DNA of 64,000 bases. Origin: Fimbriiglobus ruber. Lineage in GTDB: Bacteria > Planctomycetota > Planctomycetia > Gemmatales > Gemmataceae. Both the position numbers and the translations under genes were made by a program. Below the pieces are notes generated by a model. The model ran no database searches and was not told the origin of the DNA. It worked only from the letters and a program-made list of their open reading frames with translations. This document shows positions 1 to 8,926 of the stretch, one piece after another. The DNA is taken from NCBI RefSeq assembly GCF_002197845.1, contig NZ_NIDE01000001.1:1178001-1242000 (forward strand), read 5' to 3'. Each line of letters starts with the position of its first letter. Position 1 is the first letter of the stretch.

Positions 1-3000
1 CTCGGCTGGTGCCCGACCTGCGAAGGGCTCGGCTTCCAGCGCGGGGCGAACGCGAACCTGCTCATCCGCGACCCCGCCCTCTCGGTTCGCGCCGGGGCCA
101 TCGCCGCGTGGCCGCCGCTCGAAGCGGGCGGCGCGTTCCTGACGTTCGCCGGCGCCCTGGCGAAGCACGTCGGCTTCTCGCTCGACACGCCGTACAAGGA
201 TCTCGACCCGGCCCACCAACGGGCCATCCTGCACGGCACCGGCGACGATTACATTCCGCTCGCCCAGTCGGCGAAAGGAACTCTGCCCACCAAGTTCCAG
301 TACAAGGGGCTATTCCCGACCATCGACGAAGCCTCCCGCGTGAGCTTCGTTTACCGGATGCGGCTCGACCACCTGGTGGACGAAGTCCCCTGCTCTGCTT
401 GCCACGGGTCGAGACTCCGCACGGACGCGGCCGCCACCCGGTTCGAGAACCTGACCCTGGGCGAACTCTGCCATCAGCCCCTCGGCCAAACCAAGCAACT
501 CTTCGGTTCGTTGAAACTCGAAGAACACGACCGCGAGATCGTCGGCGAGGTGAGCCGGGAGATCGTGAACCGGCTCACCTTCCTGGTGGACGTCGGTCTC
601 GATTACCTGAGCCTCGACCGCAAGGGACCGACGCTCTCGGGCGGCGAGGCCCAACGCATTCGCTTGGCCTCCCAGATCGGAAGCGGGCTAACCGGCGTAC
701 TGTACGTGCTGGACGAGCCGACGATCGGCCTGCACCCGCGCGACAACGCCCGCCTGCTCACCGCCCTGCACCGCCTCCGCGACCTCGGCAACACCCTCAT
801 ACTGGTCGAACACGACCGCGAGGTGATCGCGTCCGCCGACTACCTCCTCGATTTCGGCCCCGGCGCCGGCGACAAGGGCGGCGAAATCACGGCCGACGGC
901 ACGCCGAAGCAAATCGAGCGATCGAAGACGTCGCTGACGGGTCAGTACCTGTCGGGCCGGCTGGCGATCCCGGTCCCCACCAACCGCCGGGTCGCGGGGG
1001 GCGGATACGCGGGGGCCGAACCGACCGAGCAGGAAGTGGTCGCCCTGAGCCCGCAGGGAACGGCGCTGAGCATCATCGGCGCGCGGCAGCACAACTTGCA
1101 GAACGTCGACGTTCACATCCCGCTCGGCGTCATGGTCGCCGTCACCGGCGTCAGCGGGTCGGGCAAAAGTTCGCTCGTGAACGAAGTGCTTTACAACACG
1201 CTCGCGCGGAAACTCCACCGCGCCCAGACGCCCGGCGCGGCCCACGACGAAGTGCGCGGACTGGAACACGTCGACAAGATCATCAACGTCGACCAGGACC
1301 CGATCGGCAACGCGCCGTCCTCGAACCCGGCGACGTACACGGGCGTCTTCGATCTCATCCGCGAACTGTTCGCCCGGCTGCCCGAGTCGAAGGTCCGCGG
1401 GTACCAGCCCCGGCGGTTCAGCTTCAACCAGAAGGGCGGCCGCTGCGAGGCGTGCGAGGGGAACGGACAGAAGAAAATCGAGATGCACTTCCTGCCGGAC
1501 GTCTGGGTCGAGTGCGACGTCTGCCACGGCAGCCGGTACAACCCGGAAACCCTCGTCGTCCAGTATCACGGCCGGTCGATCGCCGACGTGTTGAACATGC
1601 GGGTGGGCGAGGCGCTGGAACTGTTCGGGAACATCCCGAAGATTCGCGTCATTCTCCAAACCCTGACCGACGTCGGCCTCGGCTACATGGCCCTCGGCCA
1701 GCCCGCCCCGACCATGTCCGGCGGCGAGGCTCAGCGGGTCAAGCTGGCCGCGGAACTCGCGCGGCCGAGTACCGGTCGCACGCTTTACTTGCTGGACGAG
1801 CCGACCACCGGCCTGCACTTCGACGACGTGCGCAAGTTGCTCGACGTCCTCCACCGCCTCGCCGACCTGGGCAACACGGTCGTCGTCGTCGAACACAACC
1901 TGGATGTCATCAAGACGGCCGACTGGATCATCGACATGGGCCCGGAGGCCGGGACCGGCGGCGGCCGCGTGGTCGCGCAGGGGACGCCGGAAGACGTGGT
2001 GAGTCGGTCGAAGGACGCGACGGGCGACGGCACCTCGCACACGGCGCGGATCCTCGCGGGCGTTCTCGCCGCCGGGCCGCGCGCCGAGCGCGAGCGGTTC
2101 GATCCGAAGGCCGCCCTCGCGGCCAAGGTCGGGGACATCGACATCAGCCAGGTCGGCAAGGACGCGAAGCTGCCGTGGGAGGTCGACGGCCAACGCTGGC
2201 ACACCCGCGATCGCATCACGACGCGGGGGGCGGCGTGCAAGTGGGACGGCGAGGCGCTGTCCTGGGCGGTCGAGCAAGTCGAAGCCCTGGGCGGCTTCTC
2301 GCCGACGAACTGGAACTCGCGGTCGGTCGTCGAGATCGTGGCCGAGACCAAATCGCAGGGCTGGTTTCTGCACGGTATGACCGGACACGAGGGCTACCTG
2401 TCGCTGGTCTTCCGCGTATCCCGGAATACGTTCAAGCAAGCCGAGCTGACCACCCGGCTCGCGCTCAAGCTCCTCTCGGACATCCCCGGCCTGGAAAACT
2501 ACAACCGGGACAAACGCGTCGAGGTTTCCCAGCAGAACCGCGGGCTGTGGCAGGAAGTCGTGATCACGGTGGTGAAGAAGGACGAGATTGACACGGCAGT
2601 CTTCCGCGCTTTCCTGAAGCAAGCGGCCGACTCGTTTCGCGGTCACCTCACCAAGATGAAGACTTCGGTCGAGGATGTCATGCCGTGGAAGCAGAACGGC
2701 GAGCAGTGGCACCTCGGCCCGAAAGGGTTTCCGCCGGGGAAATCGGCGAAGTGGGACACCACGATTTTGCCGCGCATGCTCGCAGTCGTGCGCGAAATCG
2801 AGCCCGACATTCTGATCAAGTGGGACACGCGCGACGCGATTCTACTTTACTCACCCGGCATTTCTCACAGCTGGGCGCGGTGGAAGACCAAGGAGGCGGA
2901 CGTGCTCGACTGCCGCTTCGTCGGCAAGCCGGGCCAGTTCAATCTGGGCCGGTTGGAAGGCATCGGCCGCGACCCGTCGCTGACGCGCGACCGCGCGGAC

Positions 3001-3123
3001 GGGTCCGAGGTACTGACGGTGAAGTTCGCGACGGCCGATCACATTCGCGGGGGGGCGCTGAAGAAGTTGCTCGCCGAACACCTCGCGGGCTTTCGGGAGG
3101 CGTTTGAAAACAAGGCCGACTGA
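1..3123 (+). CDS. uvrA: UvrA excinuclease subunit, 5'-truncated by the window, with a long C-terminal extension
   Basis: DNA damage-recognition ATPase of nucleotide excision repair. The frame is open from base 1, so the start and the first Walker A lie upstream. Visible in order: the CPTC and CSAC zinc-module cysteines; the first ABC signature LSGGEAQRIRLASQ with LDEPTIGLHP (about 627-732); the second Walker A GVSGSGKSS (1147-1173); the second zinc module CEACEGNGQKK...CDVCHG (1443-1530); and the second signature MSGGEAQRVKLAAEL with LDEPTTGLHF (1711-1821). A normal UvrA ends shortly after GTPEDV (~2000). This one continues for about 370 residues that contain two related halves, each opening with PW..(D/N)G..WH (at 2173 and 2683). 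The extension is not a domain I recognise. An intrinsic terminator follows the TGA. Confidence 0.95.
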   Translation, partial: LGWCPTCEGLGFQRGANANLLIRDPALSVRAGAIAAWPPLEAGGAFLTFAGALAKHVGFSLDTPYKDLDPAHQRAILHGTGDDYIPLAQSAKGTLPTKFQYKGLFPTIDEASRVSFVYRMRLDHLVDEVPCSACHGSRLRTDAAATRFENLTLGELCHQPLGQTKQLFGSLKLEEHDREIVGEVSREIVNRLTFLVDVGLDYLSLDRKGPTLSGGEAQRIRLASQIGSGLTGVLYVLDEPTIGLHPRDNARLLTALHRLRDLGNTLILVEHDREVIASADYLLDFGPGAGDKGGEITADGTPKQIERSKTSLTGQYLSGRLAIPVPTNRRVAGGGYAGAEPTEQEVVALSPQGTALSIIGARQHNLQNVDVHIPLGVMVAVTGVSGSGKSSLVNEVLYNTLARKLHRAQTPGAAHDEVRGLEHVDKIINVDQDPIGNAPSSNPATYTGVFDLIRELFARLPESKVRGYQPRRFSFNQKGGRCEACEGNGQKKIEMHFLPDVWVECDVCHGSRYNPETLVVQYHGRSIADVLNMRVGEALELFGNIPKIRVILQTLTDVGLGYMALGQPAPTMSGGEAQRVKLAAELARPSTGRTLYLLDEPTTGLHFDDVRKLLDVLHRLADLGNTVVVVEHNLDVIKTADWIIDMGPEAGTGGGRVVAQGTPEDVVSRSKDATGDGTSHTARILAGVLAAGPRAERERFDPKAALAAKVGDIDISQVGKDAKLPWEVDGQRWHTRDRITTRGAACKWDGEALSWAVEQVEALGGFSPTNWNSRSVVEIVAETKSQGWFLHGMTGHEGYLSLVFRVSRNTFKQAELTTRLALKLLSDIPGLENYNRDKRVEVSQQNRGLWQEVVITVVKKDEIDTAVFRAFLKQAADSFRGHLTKMKTSVEDVMPWKQNGEQWHLGPKGFPPGKSAKWDTTILPRMLAVVREIEPDILIKWDTRDAILLYSPGISHSWARWKTKEADVLDCRFVGKPGQFNLGRLEGIGRDPSLTRDRADGSEVLTVKFATADHIRGGALKKLLAEHLAGFREAFENKAD

Positions 3124-3150
3124 GTGTGACCGTTCTTCATAAAACGCAGA

Positions 3151-3182
3151 AGCCCCGGACAGTACATGGTCCAGGGCTTTTT
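3151..3182 (+). terminator. Intrinsic terminator of uvrA
   Basis: A 10-bp stem with one mismatch (AGCCCCGGAC / GTCCAGGGCT) and an 8-nt loop, followed by TTTTT, starts 27 bases after the uvrA stop. It also lies just past the stop of the convergent pilin gene and may serve both. Confidence 0.8.
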
Positions 3183-3212
3183 CTGTAATCGTCTCGCGTG
3201 GACTTGTGGTAG

Positions 3213-3395
3213 TCAACTTGCGGTCGGTTGGAGGGTCGAGCCGACGGCCGAGAAGGTGCTGTTCGCATTCGTCCCGATCGCGGTGATGGCCGCGATGCAA
3301 ACGACGACGATGAGGGCCAGCATGACCGCGTATTCGACCGCGGTCGGGCCGTCTTCCTTCTTCAGAAACTCGACGACGTTTTTGACCAATTTCAT
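3213..3395 (-). CDS. Flp/Fap-type pilin, copy 1 (60 aa)
   Basis: Small type IVb (Flp/Tad) pilin precursor. After a short positive leader (MKLVKNVVEFLKKEDGPTAV) comes E-Y, the Glu+5/Tyr pair typical of Flp pilins, then the hydrophobic stretch MLALIVVVCIAAITAI and a short polar tail. In this family a TadV-type peptidase processes the leader near G-P-T-A-V-E-Y. I chose the ATG at 3395, not the in-frame start further upstream, because GGGAG lies at SD distance and because all three copies begin equivalently there. It is the first of three near-identical genes at ~950-bp spacing. No tad assembly genes lie in the window. Confidence 0.9.
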   Translation of the reverse strand: MKLVKNVVEFLKKEDGPTAVEYAVMLALIVVVCIAAITAIGTNANSTFSAVGSTLQPTAS

Positions 3396-4073
3396 GACTT
3401 GACTCCCGAGTTCGTTGATGGGATTCGCTTGCGGGTAAATCACCAATTAACCATACGTAGATCACGCCCCGGGACGGTGACGGGAATATTAGTAGATGTC
3501 CGAAAACCACTGCCGGGTTTCCCGACACGGCGGCGTTCGTCGCACATTGGCGCCTGTGCCGTGGGAATAAAATGGACTTCCGGGATGTATCAATTCGGGC
3601 CTGTAGAAATTGAAGGGCAATGTGATCATCTCACACCGAGTCAAGCGACGGGAATTCGCAAATGGTTCCGAAACCGACTGCAGATAGGCGTTTGGCAGTT
3701 GATCGTTGCCCCACTCCAACCAACCTGTGGAACTCCTCGTGGCACGGCCTTCCAGGACGTGAGTTCCAATCGCGGCCTGGAAGGCCGTGCCACAAGGCCG
3801 TCGAGTCTTGGCCGATGTGGAGCATTTTTTGCATTTATTGCGCGGAAACCCCTGTTTTAGGACCGGCGCGTCTCCGCGACTGCCGAGCCGTGGCGCGTGG
3901 GAGCATTTTTGCATTTATTGCGCGGAAACCCCCCGTTTTAGGACCGGCGGGTCGCCACAGTTATCGAGGCAGTCGAGATGGGTAAACAACTTGTCATGCA
4001 AATGAAAATCGTCCGGCTATCAAATCGATGTCATGTCGGAATTGCGAGTGGATCGGGCCAGTTTGAAATGGCG
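3396..4073. other. Non-coding region upstream of pilin 1
   Basis: No credible gene. Read on the minus strand this is the upstream region of pilin 1. It holds the shared island CTGCCGGGTTTCCCGACA (~3,511), an 18-bp inverted repeat GTGGCACGGCCTTCCAGG (3739-3756 and 3776-3793), and two direct copies of a ~50-bp AT-rich element containing GCATTTATTGCGCGGAAACC (from 3831 and from ~3913). The same layout recurs upstream of pilin 2. Confidence 0.7.
3739..3793. repeat. 18-bp inverted repeat (GTGGCACGGCCTTCCAGG)
   Basis: Perfect 18-bp arms at 3739-3756 and 3776-3793 around a 19-nt spacer. A second copy at 4690-4744 has 21-bp perfect arms. It looks like a small dispersed palindromic element inside the duplicated pilin upstream region. 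Confidence 0.8.
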
Positions 4074-4135
4074 GCGGCGAACGCAAAAGACGCCCCGGAC
4101 CGTGTGCGGTCCGGGGCGTCTTTTGCGTTCGCCGC
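4074..4135. terminator. Very long perfect hairpin (29-bp stem), likely bidirectional terminator
   Basis: The arms at 4074-4102 and 4107-4135 are perfectly complementary over 29 bases around a TGTG loop. The stem includes AAAAGACGCCCCGGACCG and its complement ending CGTCTTTT, so a U-run follows the GC core on either strand. It starts 24 bases past the stop of pilin 2. Confidence 0.8.
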
Positions 4136-4159
4136 GCGGGAAAAGTGCGCGGCGATGAA

Positions 4160-4345
4160 TCAGCTCGCGGTGACGGGCTTGATGGTCGAGCCGACGGCCG
4201 AGAAGGTGCTGTTCGCGTTCGTCCCGATCGCGGTGATGGCCGCGATGCAGACGACGACGATGAGGGCCAGCATGACCGCGTATTCGACCGCGGTCGGGCC
4301 GTCTTCCTTCTTCAGAAACTCGACGACGTTTTTGACCAATTTCAT
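4160..4345 (-). CDS. Flp/Fap-type pilin, copy 2 (61 aa)
   Basis: Second tandem Flp-type pilin. The first 54 residues are identical to copy 1 and only the C-terminal tail differs (TIKPVTAS here, TLQPTAS in copy 1). The G-P-T-A-V-E-Y processing site and hydrophobic helix are conserved. ATG at 4345, with the same start context as copy 1. Its own hairpin lies at 4074-4135. The near-identity of coding and upstream sequence points to recent duplication or ongoing gene conversion. Confidence 0.9.
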   Translation of the reverse strand: MKLVKNVVEFLKKEDGPTAVEYAVMLALIVVVCIAAITAIGTNANSTFSAVGSTIKPVTAS

Positions 4346-5026
4346 GACTGGACTCCCGTGTTTGTTGATGGCATTCGCTGGCGGGTACAACACCAGATAA
4401 CCATACCTAGATCACGTCCCGGGATGGCGACGGGAATAATAGTAGATGCACGAAAATCGCTGCCGGGTTTCCCGACACGGTGGCGTTCGTCGCACATTGG
4501 CGCCTGTTCCGTGAGAATAAAATGGGCTTCCAGGATGTATCAATTCAGACCGAGTAGAAATTGAAGGGCAATGAGATCATCTCACACCGAGTCAAGCGAC
4601 CGGAATTCGCAAATGGTTCCGAAACCGAGTGCAGATGGGCGTTCGGCAATTGATCGTTGACCCACTCCAACCAACCTGTGGAACTCCTCGTGGCACGGCC
4701 TTCCAGGCCGCGAATTCCAATCACGGCCTGGAAGGCCGTGCCACAAGGCCGTCGAGTCTTGGCCGATGTGGAGCATTTTTTGCATTTATTGCGCGGGAAC
4801 CTCTGTTTTGAGACCGGCGCGTCTCCGCGACTGCCGAGCCTGGCGCCTGGGAGCATTTTTTGCATTTATTGCGCGGAAACCCCCCGTTTTAGGACCGGCG
4901 GGTCGCCACAGTTATCGAGGCAGTCGAGATGGGTAAACAACTTGTCATGCAAATGAAAATCGTCCGGCTATCAAATCGATGTCATGTCGGAATTGCGAGT
5001 GGATAGGTCCAGTTTGAAATGGCGGA
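4346..5026. other. Non-coding region upstream of pilin 2
   Basis: Duplicate of 3396-4073 with scattered substitutions. It has the CTGCCGGGTTTCCCGACA island (~4,460), a 21-bp inverted repeat (4690-4710 / 4724-4744), and two GCATTTATTGCGCGG elements (4782 and ~4861). No gene seen. Confidence 0.7.
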
Positions 5027-5082
5027 GGCGAAACGCAGACGCCCCGGACCGCACACGGTCCGGGACGTCTTTTGCGTTCGCC
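5027..5082. terminator. Imperfect hairpin downstream of pilin 3
   Basis: A degenerate copy of the 4074-4135 hairpin: GACGCCCCGGACCG pairs with CGGTCCGGGACGTC with one mismatch, and TTTTGCG follows on the plus strand. It starts 26 bases past the stop of pilin 3. Confidence 0.65.
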
Positions 5083-5107
5083 GCGCGGAGAAGTGCGCGG
5101 CGATGAA

Positions 5108-5293
5108 TCAGCTCGCGGTGGCGGGCTTGATGGCCGAGCCGACGGCGGAGAAGGTGCTGTTGGCGTTCGTCCCGATCGCGGTGATGGCCGCGATGCAGAC
5201 GACGACGATGAGGGCCAGCATGACCGCGTATTCGACCGCGGTCGGGCCGTCTTCCTTCTTCAGAAACTCGACGACGTTTTTGATCATCTTCAT
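5108..5293 (-). CDS. Flp/Fap-type pilin, copy 3 (61 aa)
   Basis: Third tandem pilin. Its leader begins MKMIKN where the other two have MKLVKN, and its tail ends SAIKPATAS. The rest of the leader, the E-Y pair and the helix are identical to the others. The start at 5293 is supported by AGGAGA seven bases upstream, a different and stronger SD than in copies 1 and 2. As the most diverged copy, with its own upstream region, it is probably the founder of the array. Confidence 0.9.
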   Translation of the reverse strand: MKMIKNVVEFLKKEDGPTAVEYAVMLALIVVVCIAAITAIGTNANSTFSAVGSAIKPATAS

Positions 5294-5700
5294 AGCATTC
5301 TCCTGTGCTTGTTTAAGGCCGTCCACGAGCAGATACATGAACCTCTAGCTATACCTAGCTCACTCCCCAGACGTGTGACGGAAGGTGGTCGGGAATAAAA
5401 ATAACGACCGCACCGCGGCTGCCGGGTTTCCCGACAGCGCAGACGATTCGCCGGTCGAGATAGCGCGGGGGAGTAAAAAACGGGGTCATGATGAAACCCC
5501 AATTGAGGCCGCGTAGAAATAGTAATGGAAATGGGTCTATCCAGTCAAATAGTGGCTATATCTTCACAATTCGTCCCGACACCGGGCTTTCCGTAGGTAG
5601 TGTGTCGCGAGGATTTCCAACTTGCTCGCGCCGGCGAGGCGCACCAACGCGGGCGGCGTAAAATGATGTGTCCCGTTCAAAACAACCGCGAGTGACCCCC
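5294..5700. other. Divergent intergenic region between pilin 3 and selB
   Basis: No gene seen. It must hold the promoter of pilin 3 (minus) and of selB (plus). The upstream island CTGCCGGGTTTCCCGACA recurs at ~5,419. The motif TATACCTAGCTCAC near 5,352 has counterparts in the other units (ATACCTAGATCACG and ATACGTAGATCACG) at the same distance from the start codon, so it is a candidate regulatory site. Confidence 0.5.
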
Positions 5701-7638
5701 ATGCCGCGCGACCTAATCCTGGGCACCGCCGGACACATCGACCACGGGAAGACGTCCCTCGTCCGCGCGCTGACCGGCATCGATTGCGACCGCCTGCCCG
5801 AAGAGAAGGCCCGCGGCATCACCATCGACATCGGGTTCGCCCACCTCGACCTCGGGCCGTTTCGGCTCGGCATTGTCGACGTTCCCGGGCACGAGCGGTT
5901 CATCAAGAACATGCTCGCCGGGGCGACCGGGATGGACCTGGCCATGCTCGTCGTCGCGGCCGACGACTCGGTCATGCCCCAGACGCGCGAACACCTCGAA
6001 ATCCTCCGCCTCCTCGGCCTCAAGCACGGCGTCGTCGTCCTCACGAAAGCGGACCTCGTGGACGACACGACCCGCGAAGTGGTCGTTCTCGAAATTCAAG
6101 AACTGATCAAGGGCACGTTTCTGGAACAGGCCCCGATCGTCGCCACGTCCGCCAGGTCCGGGACCGGCATCGAGGAGTTGAAGGCCGCGCTGCTCGGCGC
6201 GTGCGAACGAGTCGAGGCCAAACAATCCGCGGAGCCGTTTCGGCTGGCCGTCGACCGCGCGTTCGTGTCGCAGGGGCACGGCACGGTGGTGACGGGAACC
6301 GTCTCGGCGGGGGCGATCGCGGTCGGAGACGAACTGGATTGGCACAAGGGTCACGGGGCCGTCGAATCGGTCCGCGTTCGCGCGCTCCACAACCACGGCC
6401 GCCCGGTCGACGACGTCCGCCGCGGGCAGCGGGCAGCGATCAATCTGGCCGGCGTGCCGATTGAGGAAGTGGCGAGGGGTCAGGTTCTCGCGACCACCAG
6501 TTATCTGGTGCCGAGTAAAGTGCTCACGGTCCGCCTTCGCGCGCTCGCCGACTCCCCACGGGCGATCCGGCACCGGCTGCCCACCCGGTTACACATCGGG
6601 ACGGCCGAAGTGATGGCGACCACGTCGGTCCTCGATCTCGATCAGATCGACCCAGGTAAATGGGCGATTGCCCAGCTTTTTCTCGCGGAGCCCGTGGCCG
6701 CCGTTTGGGGCCAGCCGTTCGTTCTGCGCGATTCCTCGGCGGAACACACGCTCGGGGGCGGTCAGGTTCTCCAACCCGTTGCGACAAAATTGAGGAGACG
6801 GCACCTGGCGTCGCTCGAACGGGTCGAACAACTCTGGGCCGATGATCCGGCCATTCGGGCCGCCGCGGCCGGGTGGTTTGCCGGCTTCGACGGTTTCAAA
6901 GCCGACGACCTCACACGCACGGCCGGAATTGGTCCGGACGCCCTGGGCGAGACTCTTGCTCGTCTGATTGCGGGCGGAAAGATCGTGGAACTCGTTCTCC
7001 CGCACGCCCGCCGGCTGCTCATGCAAGCGGATCGCGTGGCCGAACTGGAAACGCGGATTTTGGACGTGTTAAGCGGATTCCACGCCGAGAACCCACTCGC
7101 GACTAACCACGAGCGCGGCAAAGTGCTGTCGCGACTCGACTACGTCGGCGACGAGGCTTTGTTGCAAGCGGTCACGGATCGACTCATCAAGCGAAAGGCG
7201 GCCGTGGGCGATGCCCGCCGGGTCGCCCAGGCGGACTTCAAACCGAAGTTGAGCGCCAACCAGCGAAAACTGAAGGACCGTATCGTGGAAGACCATCGTG
7301 CAGCCGGCTTTCAACCACCCGAGCCGCAATCCTACGTTAACCACACCGGCGGGAACCTGGCGGCACTCAAAGATATTTTTGAAGTCGCTTGTGCGGAGGG
7401 CCACCTCGTCCGCGTGACCAACGATATTTACCTGCACGCGGACGCGGACGCCGAGATGCGACGCGCGGTGGCGCAGCGCCTCCGTGCGGGTCCGGGGGCA
7501 ACCGTGGCAGAAATCCGCGACCTACTCGGTACGTCACGCAAGTACGCCGTCCCGTTCTGCGAGTACCTGGACCAGATTCGGGTGACTAAACGGGAAGGGG
7601 ATTTACGCCTGAGCGCAGATGTCACAGCAAACCAGTAA
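5701..7638 (+). CDS. selB: Selenocysteine-specific translation elongation factor SelB (645 aa)
   Basis: GTPase that delivers Sec-tRNA(Sec) to UGA codons next to a SECIS element. The G1 motif GHIDHGKT lies near residue 10, G3 is DVPGHE and G4 is TKAD. EF-Tu-like beta-barrels follow to about residue 345. The rest is a winged-helix region, ending in the helix [18 protein letters not shown] typical of the SelB SECIS-binding end. Start ATG 5701 was preferred to the in-frame ATG at 5668 because [18 protein letters not shown] gives the usual SelB N-terminus. selA, selD and a Sec tRNA are absent from the window. The stop codon abuts the insertion sequence. Confidence 0.93.
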   Translation: MPRDLILGTAGHIDHGKTSLVRALTGIDCDRLPEEKARGITIDIGFAHLDLGPFRLGIVDVPGHERFIKNMLAGATGMDLAMLVVAADDSVMPQTREHLEILRLLGLKHGVVVLTKADLVDDTTREVVVLEIQELIKGTFLEQAPIVATSARSGTGIEELKAALLGACERVEAKQSAEPFRLAVDRAFVSQGHGTVVTGTVSAGAIAVGDELDWHKGHGAVESVRVRALHNHGRPVDDVRRGQRAAINLAGVPIEEVARGQVLATTSYLVPSKVLTVRLRALADSPRAIRHRLPTRLHIGTAEVMATTSVLDLDQIDPGKWAIAQLFLAEPVAAVWGQPFVLRDSSAEHTLGGGQVLQPVATKLRRRHLASLERVEQLWADDPAIRAAAAGWFAGFDGFKADDLTRTAGIGPDALGETLARLIAGGKIVELVLPHARRLLMQADRVAELETRILDVLSGFHAENPLATNHERGKVLSRLDYVGDEALLQAVTDRLIKRKAAVGDARRVAQADFKPKLSANQRKLKDRIVEDHRAAGFQPPEPQSYVNHTGGNLAALKDIFEVACAEGHLVRVTNDIYLHADADAEMRRAVAQRLRAGPGATVAEIRDLLGTSRKYAVPFCEYLDQIRVTKREGDLRLSADVTANQ

Positions 7639-7718
7639 GGAACCCGGAAAGAAATAGATATCCCAGACTCCGAGGTTGATTGGTATATTGCTTCTCCACT
7701 CGTGGGAGGAGCAAGAAC

Positions 7719-8231
7719 ATGGAACTTACGGATGGGTTCAAAGCCACTCTCGCCGAAACGGCAAGAATGCTTCGCGGCTCGCAGCGCCGGCTGTTCATGG
7801 CGCGGACGGTTCAGTCGTTGGGAGCAGGCGGACAGCGGCGGGCCGAAACGGAGTTCGGCTGGAATCGCGTGACGATTCGTAAGGGGATGCACGAACTGCG
7901 GTCCGGTATCACCTGTTGCGACGCCCCCACGGCACGCGGCCGCGCCCGCGCCGAGGAGAAATTGCCGCGTTTGCTCGCCGACATCCGGGACATCGCCAAA
8001 GGATTCAGTCAAACGGACCCACAGTTTCGCAATCGGCGATTGTACACGCGGTTGACGGCGGAAGAACTGCGCCGGCAACTGATCGAACAGAAGGGATATC
8101 AGACGGCGGAACTGCCGACGCCGCGGACATTGCGCACGAAGCTCAATGACTTGGGGTTTCACCTGACCAAGGTGGCCAAGTGCAAACCCAAAAAAAGATC
8201 AAGCAGACCGACGCCATCTTCGCGAAGTTGA
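7719..8231 (+). CDS. ISAzo13-like transposase, frame-0 part (170 aa)
   Basis: N-terminal part of the transposase. The start ATG at 7719 follows a strong SD (GGGAGGAG). The sequence has an HTH-like DNA-binding region (ETEFGWNRVTIRKGMHELRSG) and the conserved stretch RRLYTRLTAEELRRQL...LPTPRTLRTKLNDLGF seen in ISAzo13-type transposases. The frame runs through CKPKKR and stops at 8231. The family homology continues in the -1 frame from the poly-A run at 8190-8196, so this is not a complete protein by itself. Confidence 0.85.
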   Translation: MELTDGFKATLAETARMLRGSQRRLFMARTVQSLGAGGQRRAETEFGWNRVTIRKGMHELRSGITCCDAPTARGRARAEEKLPRLLADIRDIAKGFSQTDPQFRNRRLYTRLTAEELRRQLIEQKGYQTAELPTPRTLRTKLNDLGFHLTKVAKCKPKKRSSRPTPSSRS

Positions 8232-8926
8232 AAGTGGTCAATCGGTCCGCGGACGAAGCGGAAACGGTGTTGCGTTTGTCGTGGGATGCCAAGGCCGCCG
8301 TGAAAATCGGCGATTTTTCGCGTGGAGGCAAGAATCGGCTGGAGCGGAAGGGGGCGGACCACGATTTCCAACCGAAAGGGATATTGAATCCGTTTGGGAT
8401 CTTTTTGCCGCAATGGGACGACCTGCACTTGTATTTCACGGCGTCGGCGGTCACGAGTGACTTCATCGTCGATGTGTTGGAACGGTGGTGGGGGAGCAAC
8501 CGTCAGCGGTTCCCACGTGTGGATACGCTGGTGATCAACCAGGACAACGGCCCCGAGCTTCACAGTCGACGCACACAGTTTTTGAAGCGGATGGTGCAGT
8601 TTGCGCGGGACCAGGCGTTGCGGATTCGGCTGGCCTATTACCCGCCGTACCACAGCAAGTACAACGCGATCGAACATTGCTGGGGCATCTTGGAAAACCA
8701 CTGGAACGGCGAACTGTTGGACGATGTGGACGCGGTTCTGGAATTTGCCCGAACCATGACGTGGAACGGCAAAAAGCCCGAAGTCGAGCTGCTGTGTGGG
8801 ACCTACAGGAAAGGCATTCGTCTCTCGCCACGCCAAATGAAAGTGGTCGAGAAACACGTGACACGCGATGCCGAACTCGGAAAATGGTTCCTCGATATCG
8901 ACGGACCAAGTTTGCGGCTGGGATAA
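8180..8926 (+). CDS. ISAzo13-like transposase, -1 frame catalytic part
   Basis: Carries the DDE catalytic core: D in SWDAK, D in INQDNGPE, and E in KYNAIEHCWG after YYPPYHS. It overlaps the upstream frame by about 50 bases and is in the -1 register. A run of seven A (8190-8196, read CCC AAA AAA AGA in frame 0) offers a slip to AAA AAG in -1, giving a fused product of about 400 residues. The GTG at 8180 is not a convincing independent start. A sequencing or assembly indel in the A-run is the alternative. Confidence 0.82.
   Translation: MQTQKKIKQTDAIFAKLKVVNRSADEAETVLRLSWDAKAAVKIGDFSRGGKNRLERKGADHDFQPKGILNPFGIFLPQWDDLHLYFTASAVTSDFIVDVLERWWGSNRQRFPRVDTLVINQDNGPELHSRRTQFLKRMVQFARDQALRIRLAYYPPYHSKYNAIEHCWGILENHWNGELLDDVDAVLEFARTMTWNGKKPEVELLCGTYRKGIRLSPRQMKVVEKHVTRDAELGKWFLDIDGPSLRLG
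8190..8196 (+). promoter_or_regulatory. A7 slippery site for -1 frameshifting in the transposase
   Basis: Seven consecutive A at the junction of the two transposase frames, followed by G (A AAA AAG after the slip). It lies inside the ~50-base overlap, where the product must change frame to join the two conserved parts. Confidence 0.7.

Larger units (their letters stand above)
3213..5345. repeat. Tandem ~950-bp duplication carrying the three pilin genes
   Basis: Unit 1 (~3,151-4,073), unit 2 (~4,074-5,026) and unit 3 (~5,027-5,345, only the gene and short flanks conserved) each hold a hairpin, a pilin gene on the minus strand and its upstream region. The equivalent pilin starts lie at 3395, 4345 and 5293. 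Between units 1 and 2 the homology continues through the whole intergenic part, with equivalent positions offset by 950-951 bases and only scattered substitutions. Unit 3 loses similarity upstream of its pilin apart from short islands such as CTGCCGGGTTTCCCGACA. Confidence 0.9.

Noticed and set aside
9-2591. Very long open frame (~860 codons) in frame 3 on the plus strand
   Set aside because: Arg/Pro/Gly-rich shadow of uvrA; the frame-1 protein has all UvrA motifs.
688-2712. 674-codon open frame on the minus strand
   Set aside because: Antisense shadow of uvrA produced by high GC; no family features.
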